This document shows, piece by piece, positions 42,761 to 50,563 of a DNA stretch of 64,000 bases. The stretch comes from Opitutus sp. ER46 (GTDB lineage Bacteria > Verrucomicrobiota > Verrucomicrobiia > Opitutales > Opitutaceae). Every line of letters starts with the position of its first letter. The first letter of the stretch is position 1. The DNA lies in the NCBI RefSeq assembly GCF_003054705.1, contig NZ_QAYX01000025.1, forward strand, positions 825,583-889,582, read 5' to 3'. The translations under genes were made by a program, and so were the position numbers. Under the pieces are notes generated by a model, which saw only the letters and a program-made list of their open reading frames with translations, searched no databases and had not been told where the DNA came from.

Positions 42761-42949
42761 CCTCGCTATCCGCGATCACGCCTGCGTCAGACCCGCGCGC
42801 CGCCGTGCCAATCGCCGCTAAACGGGCGACCGTGGGAAAACTACTAGTGGACCGCCGACGATTTTTGGCGGTTATGTGGCTCGACTCATCGAAGCCGGAC
42901 GGCAGGCTCCGCCAAGGTCACCCCTTTCGTTCCGGCTTTTCCCCCTTTC

Positions 42950-43489
42950 GTGCCCCCGGTCGACGCACAGACTTCCCAATGGTTCGCCGAGGAAATCCAA
43001 CCTCACGAGCCTGCGCTCCGCGCCTACCTGCGGTCCAAGTTCTCCGCGTATCCTGACATCGAGGACCTGGTGCAGGAAACCTATGCGCGTCTGCTGCAGG
43101 CGCGCGAGCACTCGGCGGCCGAGATCAGCAAGGCGTACGTCTTCGCGACCGCGCGCAATGCCGCGATCGACTTCTTCCGCCGGCGGCGGATCGCCGTGAT
43201 CGACTGCGTCGCCGAGATCGAGGTCCTGCCGGTGCTCGAGGACCGCCCCGACGTCGCCGAGGCCGCCGCGCGCAACCAGGAGCTGGCGCTCTTGGCCGAG
43301 GCCATCCAGGCGCTGCCCACGCGCTGCCGCCAGATTCTCACCCTCCGCAAGCTGCACGGACTCTCGCATCGCGAGATCGCGACCTCGCTCGGGCTTTCGG
43401 AGAACACCGTCAACGCGCAGATCGCCATTGGCGTCGTGCGCCTGCGTGACCACCTGCGGCAACGCGGGGTCGGCGCTCCCCAGCCATGA
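42950..43489 (+). CDS. ECF-type RNA polymerase sigma factor (FecI-like)
   Basis: A 179-residue sigma factor, GTG start. Region 2 (about 25-90) has YPDIEDLVQETYARLLQ and AYVFATARNAAIDFFRRRR; region 4 (about 115-165) has LPTRCRQILTLRKLHGLSHREIATSLGLSENTV. Its stop overlaps the FecR start (ATGA) and a TonB receptor with an STN domain follows, the standard cell-surface signalling arrangement. It likely directs transcription of the receptor. Confidence 0.93.
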   Translation: MPPVDAQTSQWFAEEIQPHEPALRAYLRSKFSAYPDIEDLVQETYARLLQAREHSAAEISKAYVFATARNAAIDFFRRRRIAVIDCVAEIEVLPVLEDRPDVAEAAARNQELALLAEAIQALPTRCRQILTLRKLHGLSHREIATSLGLSENTVNAQIAIGVVRLRDHLRQRGVGAPQP

Positions 43490-44529
43490 ACCCCGCCAAC
43501 GACGATCAGCATGGCCTGACGGGGCGCGAGGCGGTGGAGGCCACCGCCGCGGTGTGGCTCAGCCTCCGCGACCGGGGCATGACCGCGGCGGAGACGGAGG
43601 CCTTCGTCCGCTGGCTGCAGGAGAGCCCGGAGCATGCCGCGGTGTTCGAGGAACTGCAGCAGACCTGGCGCGATTTCGATCAGCTCGCGACGCTGCTGCG
43701 CCCGGGCGCAGCGCCGGATCCGGACACGCTCGCCCCGCGGCGGCGCCGGCGGTTCGCGCGGCTCCCGCTGGTCTCCCTGGCCGCGGCCGCCGGTTTGGCG
43801 CTCCTGGCGCTGGGAATCTGGGAGTGGCGCGGTCCGCAGCACTTCGCCGAAACCCCGGTGGGGGCGTTTCAGAAGATCGACCTGCCCGACGGTTCGGTGG
43901 CGCAGCTCAACACCGACTCGGCGATCGACGTCGACATGCGTGGAAACGAGCGGCGCGTGCGGATCGTCCGCGGCGAGATCGACTTCGCGGTCCGCAAGGA
44001 CCGCGCGCATCCGTTCATCGTCTCCGCCGGTCGCGTCGAAGTCCGTGCCGTCGGCACCGCCTTCAACGTGCGGGCGCGCGATGCTCGGGTGGAGGTCCTG
44101 GTGAGCGAGGGGCTGGTGCAGGTGTGCGACGCGGTGAAACGGCAGCCGCTGCTTCCGCCCGCGGCGGGCACGGGCGAGCCGGCGTATCTCGCGGTGGGCG
44201 ACCGGGCGGTCATCTCCGCGCCACCGCCGGCCGCCGCGGAGCCCGTGGCGGTGCAGGTGCAGCGGGTTTCCGGCGAACAGCTCCGCCGGGCGCTCGCGTG
44301 GCAGGAGCGCCGCCTCGAATTTGACGACACGCCGCTGGGCGAGGTCGTGGCGGAGTTCAACCGCTACAACCGCGTGAAGCTGGTGGTCACCGACGCGCAG
44401 CTCGCGGCGCGCCCGTTCAGCGGCACGTTCCGCACCGACGGCTACGAGGCGCTCGTCGCGCTGCTGCAGCACAGTTTCGGGGTGACGGTCGTGCGCCAGG
44501 GCGACGCCATCCAGCTCGCCCCGCGCTGA
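43486..44529 (+). CDS. FecR-type anti-sigma/sigma regulator
   Basis: A 347-residue single-pass protein. A cytoplasmic DUF4880-like N-terminus (about 15-65), one membrane helix (about 93-113), a periplasmic FecR domain (about 125-240, LPDGSVAQLNTDSAIDVDM) and a C-terminal STN-like domain (about 260-345, LEFDDTPLGEVVAEFNRYN) are visible. It should hold the ECF sigma factor until the receptor signals. It is translationally coupled to the sigma gene. Confidence 0.92.
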   Translation: MNPANDDQHGLTGREAVEATAAVWLSLRDRGMTAAETEAFVRWLQESPEHAAVFEELQQTWRDFDQLATLLRPGAAPDPDTLAPRRRRRFARLPLVSLAAAAGLALLALGIWEWRGPQHFAETPVGAFQKIDLPDGSVAQLNTDSAIDVDMRGNERRVRIVRGEIDFAVRKDRAHPFIVSAGRVEVRAVGTAFNVRARDARVEVLVSEGLVQVCDAVKRQPLLPPAAGTGEPAYLAVGDRAVISAPPPAAAEPVAVQVQRVSGEQLRRALAWQERRLEFDDTPLGEVVAEFNRYNRVKLVVTDAQLAARPFSGTFRTDGYEALVALLQHSFGVTVVRQGDAIQLAPR

Positions 44530-44703
44530 CGGGGGAAACGGCGTGTGCGCATGACTTCGCGCCCGAACGAGGCCGGTGGTGCTGGCGCGGCGAATACGCG
44601 GCCGGGGCGATTCTTTTGGACGTGGTTAGTAGTTCTGCGCGCGCTGCTCGTTGTTCTGGGCGTGCGCCTTCCCGGGCCACCGAGCTTCCGCTCGTTCCCA
44701 GGC

Positions 44704-47256
44704 ATGTCTTCCCTCCTGCACCCGCTCCTCAGGTCCCTGCGTTCGCGCGCCATCGGCTGTCTGATGGCGCTGCTGCTCGCGCTGGTCCCGGAGCGCGTCC
44801 ACGCGGGGGAGGGTGCCGGCCGCCGCTTCCACGTGGCCGCCGGCGAGGCCGCGGTGACGTTGCGGGAATTCTCGGCCCAGGCGGGCGTGCAACTGCTCGT
44901 CTCCTCCGAGGACATCCGCGGCGTACGGACGCACGCGGTGAACGGCACCTACGCGCCCCTGGCGGCCCTCCAGCAGATGCTCGCGCAAACGCGACTCATC
45001 GCGCGGGAGGAGCCCACCACCGGGGCGATCGCAGTGCTCGTGGCTCCGGCCACCGGAGGCCCGGACGGCGGTTCCACCCCGACCGCTAAACCCAGGAAAC
45101 CTACAGGAATGAAGTCGTCCAACCTCGTCAGATTTGCCGCCGGCCTGATCGCCGCCGGCTTCTCCTCGGCCATGCAGGCCCAAACCGCGCCGGACGGGCG
45201 CCCCGCCGAAGAGGAAAGAGTGGTCCTGCCCACGTTCACCGTGGATGCCAGCAAGGACACCGGCTACATCGGCTCGAACTCGTTGAGCGCGAGCCGCGCG
45301 GCGCTGAGCATCACCGATATTCCCAGCTCCGTGGTCGTCATCACCCGCCAGCTTCTCGATGACGTGGGCGCGTTCGACCTGTCCGACGCCCTGCGCTTCG
45401 TGAGTGGCGTCAGCGATGCCGCGATGCCTGGGCAGGACTCGGGGGCGTTCAAGATCCGCGGCACGGGTCCGACGGTGTCGACCGACGGCTTCCGGGTGAC
45501 GGGCGAGGGCACCCAGGACCTCGCCGAGATCGAGCGGATCGAGGTGCTGAAAGGCCCCTCCGCGATTCTTTTTGCCCGCGGCGGCTCCGCCGGCGGCACT
45601 GTCAACCGGGTGACGAAGGATCCGCGTCCCGTGGCGCACGGTTACGTGCGCGTGCAGACAGGGCTGTTCGATGCGAATCGTGTCGAGGTGGATTCCACCG
45701 GTCCAGTGCCGGGGACGAACAAGCAGTTGCTCTACCGCGCCGTGATCGCCGTCCAGGACGACGATGCGTTTTTCGAAAACGTGTCCACCAAGCGCTATGT
45801 GTTCTCGCCGGCGGTCACCTACAAGTTCAGCGAGGACGCGTATGCGACGCTGAAGTACGGGTACTACTGGAACAAGCAGACGCAGTACGTCGGCGTGCCG
45901 ATCGATCTCTCGAATCCCGCGGAGCTGCGGCTCGAGCACAAGCTCTTCAACGTGCCGACGGAGCGCACGACGAGCGATCCGAACGAGTACCAGTTCACGC
46001 GGCGCAACCGGCTGGATTTCCGTTCGGGGGTGAAGCTGAGCCCGATCCTGCGCACCTCGCTCAACGCGCAGTACATGTATACCGACTACCTGCGGACCGT
46101 CACCCGGCCGAACGGCTCGCCGCTGGTGCAGTCCGACGGCACGATCCCGCGGCGCTGGGCGGCCAACGCGCAGCAGGACTACCGGTACCGGCTCTACAGC
46201 GACAACGTGCTGCAGTACGGCGTCGGCCCCACGGCCAACACCACGATCTTCGGCTTTGACCTGCTTCAGGAGGGGCCGGGGCAGGAGGCCAGCAGCGCGA
46301 ACGTCCAGGTCGCGCCCGCCAACCTGTACCGCGCGCAGACCCCCATCGTGCCGACGCCCGTCGTGGCGCTGCCGTGGGTGCCACGCTCGATGCAGCGCAG
46401 CGCGCAGGCGTATGCGATGCACACGCTGAAGGCGTTTAGCGACCGGCTCATCGCCACGGGCGGGATCACCCGCAACTGGGTCAACATCGACAACTACGCC
46501 GCGGCCACCGGCACGTGGACGAAACAGAGTTCGATCAAGGACACAAAGCAGTACGGCGTCGTGGTGAAGCCCGTGACCTGGGCGTCGCTCTACTACGGCT
46601 ACAACGAGAACTTTGACGCCCAGTTCGTGCGCCTCGGCGCGCTGCAGCCCGACGGGTCGTACGTCGACGGCGGCGCCGCCCCACCGCGGATGTCGGTTTC
46701 GGACGAATACGGCGTGAAGTTCAGCCTGCCCGACGGCCGGCTCTCTTGGTCAATCGCGCATTTCGACACGGAGTTGACGAACCGCACGCGCTCGATCGTC
46801 GGCACGAGCTACCAGGAGCTGCTCTCCGGGGGCAAATATCAGGGCTGGGAGTCGGACCTGTTCTGGCGCCCGACCGACAACCTCAGCTTGATCGCGACGT
46901 ACTCGTACACCGATGCGGTGGACGGCGCCGGCAAGCAGATCGAGACCGTGGCCCCGACCACATTGAGCGGGTTGGTTCGCTACGACTTCAAGAAGGGCCT
47001 GTTCCGCGGGCTGGGGGTGAGCGTCGATGCGAACTATCAGAATGAATACGTGATGGCGAACGGCTCGATCCTCTACACCGTCGCGCCGCGCACGTTGATG
47101 GACGCCGGGTTGTTCTACACGTGGAAGAAGTACCGCTTCCAGGTGAACGTGAACAATCTCACGGACAAGAAGTACATCGCCGGCGGATACCTGCCGCAGC
47201 GCGTCTTCCTCGGCGCCGGCCGCAACGTTCGCTTCTCCGCAACGTACACGTGGTGA
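44704..47256 (+). CDS. TonB-dependent siderophore-type receptor with N-terminal STN signalling domain
   Basis: An 850-residue outer-membrane receptor. Signal peptide (about 1-35), STN domain (about 38-110, RRFHVAAGEAAVTLREFSAQ), a Pro/Gly linker, then a second signal-peptide-like segment (MKSSNLVRFAAGLIAAGF at about 136), plug domain (from about 190, DIPSSVVVITRQLLDDV) and a beta-barrel ending RNVRFSATYTW with terminal aromatic Trp. The sigma/FecR pair upstream suggests transcriptional signalling in response to a ferric siderophore or similar ligand. A longer frame up to 44545 has no signal peptide at its start and is not favoured. Confidence 0.93.
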   Translation: MSSLLHPLLRSLRSRAIGCLMALLLALVPERVHAGEGAGRRFHVAAGEAAVTLREFSAQAGVQLLVSSEDIRGVRTHAVNGTYAPLAALQQMLAQTRLIAREEPTTGAIAVLVAPATGGPDGGSTPTAKPRKPTGMKSSNLVRFAAGLIAAGFSSAMQAQTAPDGRPAEEERVVLPTFTVDASKDTGYIGSNSLSASRAALSITDIPSSVVVITRQLLDDVGAFDLSDALRFVSGVSDAAMPGQDSGAFKIRGTGPTVSTDGFRVTGEGTQDLAEIERIEVLKGPSAILFARGGSAGGTVNRVTKDPRPVAHGYVRVQTGLFDANRVEVDSTGPVPGTNKQLLYRAVIAVQDDDAFFENVSTKRYVFSPAVTYKFSEDAYATLKYGYYWNKQTQYVGVPIDLSNPAELRLEHKLFNVPTERTTSDPNEYQFTRRNRLDFRSGVKLSPILRTSLNAQYMYTDYLRTVTRPNGSPLVQSDGTIPRRWAANAQQDYRYRLYSDNVLQYGVGPTANTTIFGFDLLQEGPGQEASSANVQVAPANLYRAQTPIVPTPVVALPWVPRSMQRSAQAYAMHTLKAFSDRLIATGGITRNWVNIDNYAAATGTWTKQSSIKDTKQYGVVVKPVTWASLYYGYNENFDAQFVRLGALQPDGSYVDGGAAPPRMSVSDEYGVKFSLPDGRLSWSIAHFDTELTNRTRSIVGTSYQELLSGGKYQGWESDLFWRPTDNLSLIATYSYTDAVDGAGKQIETVAPTTLSGLVRYDFKKGLFRGLGVSVDANYQNEYVMANGSILYTVAPRTLMDAGLFYTWKKYRFQVNVNNLTDKKYIAGGYLPQRVFLGAGRNVRFSATYTW

Positions 47257-47294
47257 AGAAAAGGCTGAAGGACTGAAGGGCTGAAAGGCTGAAG
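47256..47294. repeat. GGCTGAAGGACTGAA tract, copy A
   Basis: About 38 bases almost identical to 48995-49034. It starts within the stop region of the TonB receptor gene. Confidence 0.85.
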
Positions 47295-47841
47295 CCCGAG
47301 ACCAGACGTCAGAGGCCAGATGTCAGACGTCAGTGGTCGGAAGCGGCTGGCGGGGAGCCCGGGAGTTGGAGGCCAACATCGGGCTGCCTGTCGCGCCGTC
47401 CTTTCCGCCGTAGCCGAGGCGAAGTTGGAGGCGCCCTGAAGGCGCGACCCGATTTGGGTTATAGTAGCAAGTCAGCAGTTGGTAGTTGGGTGGCCGCGAG
47501 GGCGCGGGACGGGGAGGCTTCGGCCTCACCGGTCTCGCCCTCGCGGCCTGTCTTCTTTGGGCGCCGCTCCTGCGGGAACGCGGACTCGTGGTGGCCGGGG
47601 AGCGGCGAAGCCGGGGTATCGCTGACCTGAAGACGCTCGCGCACCGGGCCTGCATTGACGATGGCGTGGCGGAACTCCGGCGATCGCGCGAAACGGCGTG
47701 CCGTGCGGCGAGCTTTCCCGCGTAGGCACACGCCAGCTACTCGCACCGCGCGGCGCAGCTTCTTTCGCCGGTGGCAGCCATTTCCGTCTCACTTTTACTT
47801 CAGCTCTCCCTTTAGCGTTCGCTCCATCTTTCACTTTGCTG
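47257..47841. other. 585-base gap of repeat tracts
   Basis: No gene is credible. It begins with the GGCTGAAGGACTGAA tract (47256-47294), then a TCAGA/GACGTC tract (47303-47338), GTTGGAGGC words near 47366 and 47424, and a loose pyrimidine tract (47781-47838) just before the acyltransferase start. Confidence 0.55.
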
Positions 47842-49008
47842 ATGCGCCCAGCTGCCGTCCCTGCTGCTTCCGTGTTCTCTGATTCGAAACGCCACTACGA
47901 GGTGCTCGACGGCCTGCGCGGAGTGGGGGCGCTGATGGTGGTCGGTTTCCATATCTTCGAGGCGTTCGCGGGTGGGAGTCATCTGAAGCAGTTGATGAAC
48001 CACGGCTATCTGGCGGTGGACTTCTTCTTCATGCTGTCCGGTTTCGTGATCGGGTACGCGTACGACGACCGGTGGTCGCGGATGACGCTCGGTGATTTCG
48101 CCCGGCGGCGGCTGATCCGGCTGCACCCGATGATCATCATGGGCATGATCATCGGCGCGATTGCGTTCTATTTCTCGGCCGGCCCGCTCTTCCCGAAGAT
48201 CGACCAGGTGCCGGTCTGGCAGTTGCTGCTTGTGATGCTCATTGGCTGCACGCTCCTCCCGGTGCCGCGTGCGTGGGACATTCGCGGCTGGCAGGAAATG
48301 CATCCGCTGGACGGGCCGGCGTGGTCGCTGTTCTTCGAGTACATCGCCAACGTGTTGTACGCGCTGTTCCTGCGCCGGGCGTCGAAAATGGTTCTGTCGA
48401 TCCTGACTGTGCTCGCCGGCGTGGCACTCGTGCACCTGGCGGTGACGAGCCGGCATGGCGACGTGATCGGCGGCTGGGCATTGTCGCCCCACCAGCTGCG
48501 GATCGGCTTTACGCGGCTGCTGTTCCCGTTCCTGGGTGGGCTGTTGTTGTCCCGGGTGGCGCGTCCTGGCCGCATCCCGCACGCGTTCCTGACCGCGAGC
48601 CTGTTGCTGGTCGTGGTGCTCTCATGGCCGCGGGTGGGCGGTAAGGAATACCTTTGGCTGAATGGGGTGTACGACTCCTTCGTGATCATCGGGGTGTTTC
48701 CGCTGATCGTCTACCTCGGTGCGTGCGGGGACAGGACCGAAGGGATCGCGGGCCGGGCGTGCCGGTTCCTCGGCGATCTTTCGTATCCGCTCTACATCAC
48801 GCACTACCCGCTGATCTACGTTTTCACCGCGTGGGTGGTGGAGGCGAAGCTGACGCTCAGTGAAGCCTGGCCGCTGTGCCTGCTGGTGCTGGCAGCGAGC
48901 ATCGTCATCGCCCACGTCTGCCTGCGACTCTACGACCTGCCGGTGCGCGCCTGGCTCGCGGCGCGCGGCGGCGCGCGCCGCGCCAAGGCTGAAGGAAGAA
49001 AAGGCTGA
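47842..49008 (+). CDS. Acyltransferase 3 family membrane protein
   Basis: A 388-residue integral membrane O-acyltransferase with about ten helices. The family N-terminus VLDGLRGVGALMVVGFHIFE with its conserved His and the DFFFMLSGFVIGY motif are clear. Such enzymes acetylate or acylate surface polysaccharides, O-antigen or small substrates. The ATG at 47842 is chosen; the upstream frame is low-complexity. The C-terminal residues (AKAEGRKG) run into the repeat tract that follows. Confidence 0.88.
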   Translation: MRPAAVPAASVFSDSKRHYEVLDGLRGVGALMVVGFHIFEAFAGGSHLKQLMNHGYLAVDFFFMLSGFVIGYAYDDRWSRMTLGDFARRRLIRLHPMIIMGMIIGAIAFYFSAGPLFPKIDQVPVWQLLLVMLIGCTLLPVPRAWDIRGWQEMHPLDGPAWSLFFEYIANVLYALFLRRASKMVLSILTVLAGVALVHLAVTSRHGDVIGGWALSPHQLRIGFTRLLFPFLGGLLLSRVARPGRIPHAFLTASLLLVVVLSWPRVGGKEYLWLNGVYDSFVIIGVFPLIVYLGACGDRTEGIAGRACRFLGDLSYPLYITHYPLIYVFTAWVVEAKLTLSEAWPLCLLVLAASIVIAHVCLRLYDLPVRAWLAARGGARRAKAEGRKG

Positions 49009-49134
49009 AGGACTGAACGGCTGAAGGGCTGAACGCGTCCAAGAAAGTGCTGAAAGAATGCCGGCCGGAGGCCGGATCGTGACCGCACCGTCGGCTTCCG
49101 ACATCTGACATCCGACATCTGACATCTGATTGGC
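48983..49134. repeat. GGCTGAAGGACTGAA tract, copy B, with GACATCTGACATC tract
   Basis: The 48995-49034 part matches copy A at 47256-47294 almost base for base. It is followed at 49095-49134 by CCGACATCTGACATC repeats, just as copy A is followed by a TCAGA/GACGTC tract. It begins inside the end of the acyltransferase gene. Confidence 0.85.
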
Positions 49135-49176
49135 GGCGCCGGACGAGCCGAGAACGAATGAGGGCGGGGTGGGTCC

Positions 49177-50280
49177 ATGAGGCGCATGGCAAAGCAAACG
49201 ACCAACGGCGCGCGGGTGAATTTCAAGAACCTGGAGAAGGTGTTCTTCCCGGGGAACGACTTCACCAAGGGCGACTTGGTGAAGTACTACCTCGAGATCG
49301 CCCCGGCGCTGCTCCCGCATTTCCGAGACCGGCCCGTGACGCGGATCCGGATGCCGGACGGCGTGCATGGGGAGCGATTCTACGAGAAGAACGCGGCGGG
49401 CTACACCCCCGGCTGGATCGAGCGCACGCAGGTGCCGCGCACCGAGGGTGGGGTGGTGAACTACCTCATGATCCAGGATGCCGAGGCGCTCGCGTGGGTG
49501 GCGAACGACGCCGCGATCGAACTCCATCCCTTTCTCCACCGGGCGCAGGGCATCACGCGGCCGACGCACCTTGCGTTCGACCTCGATCCGGGCGAGGGCG
49601 CGGACCTGCTGACCTGCATCGAAGTCGGCTGGCACGTACGCGAGGCGTTGGCGACGTTTGGACTGCAGGCGTTCCCGAAGGTGACCGGCTCGAAGGGCCT
49701 GCAACTGTACGTGCCGCTGAATACGCCCGTGACCTACGCGAGGGCGACGCCCTTCGCGAAGGCGCTGGCGGAACGGTTGGCGGCGGCCCACCCCGACCTC
49801 GTCGTGAGCAACATGTCCAAGGCGCTGCGGGTGCGGAAGGTGCTCATCGATTGGAGTCAGAACCACGAGAAGAAGACCACGGTCGGCCCGTACTCGGTGC
49901 GCGGGAAACGCGACGAACCCTTCGTGTCCGCGCCGGTGACCTGGGAGGAACTGAAGCGCGCGGCGACGGCCGGAAAGACGGACGCGCTGTTCTTCGCGCC
50001 GGCGGACGTCCTCCAGCGCGTGCGGAAGCGCGGCGACCTGTTCGCGCCGGTGCTGACGCTGCGTCAGAACCTGCCGCCGTCGGGCGCCGAGCCGAACGTG
50101 GCGGTGACGCAACGTCCGCCGTCCCGGCGCCGCTTGACGCGCCGGCCGGCGCGTGGGCGAAGGGCCAAATCCGGCGGGCCGGCAATAGCGCCGACTCGGG
50201 GGCCCCGGATCCGTGCCAGACGATCGGATACGCCGGCCGTGCGGTCGGGTTCAAAGGTCGGGGGAGGGAGGCAGGGGTGA
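49177..50280 (+). CDS. Stand-alone LigD-type polymerase/primase domain protein
   Basis: A 367-residue protein matching the NHEJ polymerase domain of LigD. The motif FDLDPGEG gives the metal-binding Asp pair (D135, D137); KVTGSKGLQLYVPL carries the conserved SGxKG-type motif, and VRKVLIDWSQNHEKKTTVGPYS follows. The domain ends near residue 305; the rest is an Arg/Pro-rich basic tail of about 60 residues. There is no Ku gene and no ligase domain nearby. It may fill gaps or synthesise primers in break repair. Confidence 0.88.
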   Translation: MRRMAKQTTNGARVNFKNLEKVFFPGNDFTKGDLVKYYLEIAPALLPHFRDRPVTRIRMPDGVHGERFYEKNAAGYTPGWIERTQVPRTEGGVVNYLMIQDAEALAWVANDAAIELHPFLHRAQGITRPTHLAFDLDPGEGADLLTCIEVGWHVREALATFGLQAFPKVTGSKGLQLYVPLNTPVTYARATPFAKALAERLAAAHPDLVVSNMSKALRVRKVLIDWSQNHEKKTTVGPYSVRGKRDEPFVSAPVTWEELKRAATAGKTDALFFAPADVLQRVRKRGDLFAPVLTLRQNLPPSGAEPNVAVTQRPPSRRRLTRRPARGRRAKSGGPAIAPTRGPRIRARRSDTPAVRSGSKVGGGRQG

Positions 50281-50460
50281 CGAGGGCGAATGCCGGAGGA
50301 GTGAAAGGGTGTCCTGCTGCAAGAAGGCGGTTCAGAAGGCGCAAGGCGGAGTGGGGTGCTTGCGGAGGTTTTGCCTGAGACACCGGGGGCGGTGTGGAGC
50401 GAACCGAGCTCCGGCCCGGGGCGAGCCATAGCACAGTGTGTCTGCTTAGTATCTGTGAAT

Positions 50461-50478
50461 AATCTTTGAGTTATTGCC
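50461..50478. promoter_or_regulatory. Operator-like direct repeat, copy 1
   Basis: AATCTTTGAGTTATTGCC, matching copy 2 (50538-50555) at 15 of 18 bases. It lies about 86 bases before the start codon, upstream of the likely -10 box. Confidence 0.5.
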
Positions 50479-50537
50479 ATATGATGATTTGTAAGTCATT
50501 AACGAATAATATGATATAAATATATTGCGCTCGTCTT

Positions 50538-50555
50538 AATCTGTGAGTTAATACC
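50538..50555. promoter_or_regulatory. Operator-like direct repeat, copy 2
   Basis: AATCTGTGAGTTAATACC, ending 8 bases before the ATG of the HTH-HipA gene. With copy 1 it brackets the likely promoter, which fits autorepression by the encoded HTH. Confidence 0.5.
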
Positions 50556-50563
50556 GGCTTTTG

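Larger units (their letters stand above)
42513..42949. other. 437-base intergenic region with two repeat types
   Basis: Divergent region before the ECF sigma gene. It contains TTGGAGAGTTGCAGGT-type repeats (42605-42682) and a pyrimidine hexamer tract (about 42687-42760). Promoters for both neighbours must be here, but no clear sigma-70 box is seen. Confidence 0.5.
50281..50563. other. Intergenic region, AT-rich before the HipA-like gene
   Basis: The last 120 bases (about 50445-50563) are strikingly AT-rich against the GC-rich background. They contain the direct-repeat pair 50461-50478 and 50538-50555, a TATGAT-like box at 50510-50515 and TATAAATAT at 50515-50523. A promoter is likely; the exact start is not clear. 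Confidence 0.6.

Noticed and set aside
42513..42779. N-terminal extension of the acyltransferase-glycosyltransferase fusion
   Set aside because: It reads through hexamer and TTGGAGAGTTGC tracts (Arg-Thr, Arg-Lys words), so it is not a conserved protein segment.
44626..46422. Open frame of about 600 codons opposite the TonB receptor
   Set aside because: Antisense shadow; the receptor has intact signal, STN, plug and barrel.
50281..50434. Extension or second domain after the LigD polymerase gene
   Set aside because: Frames here are Arg/Pro-rich with no ligase or nuclease motif.
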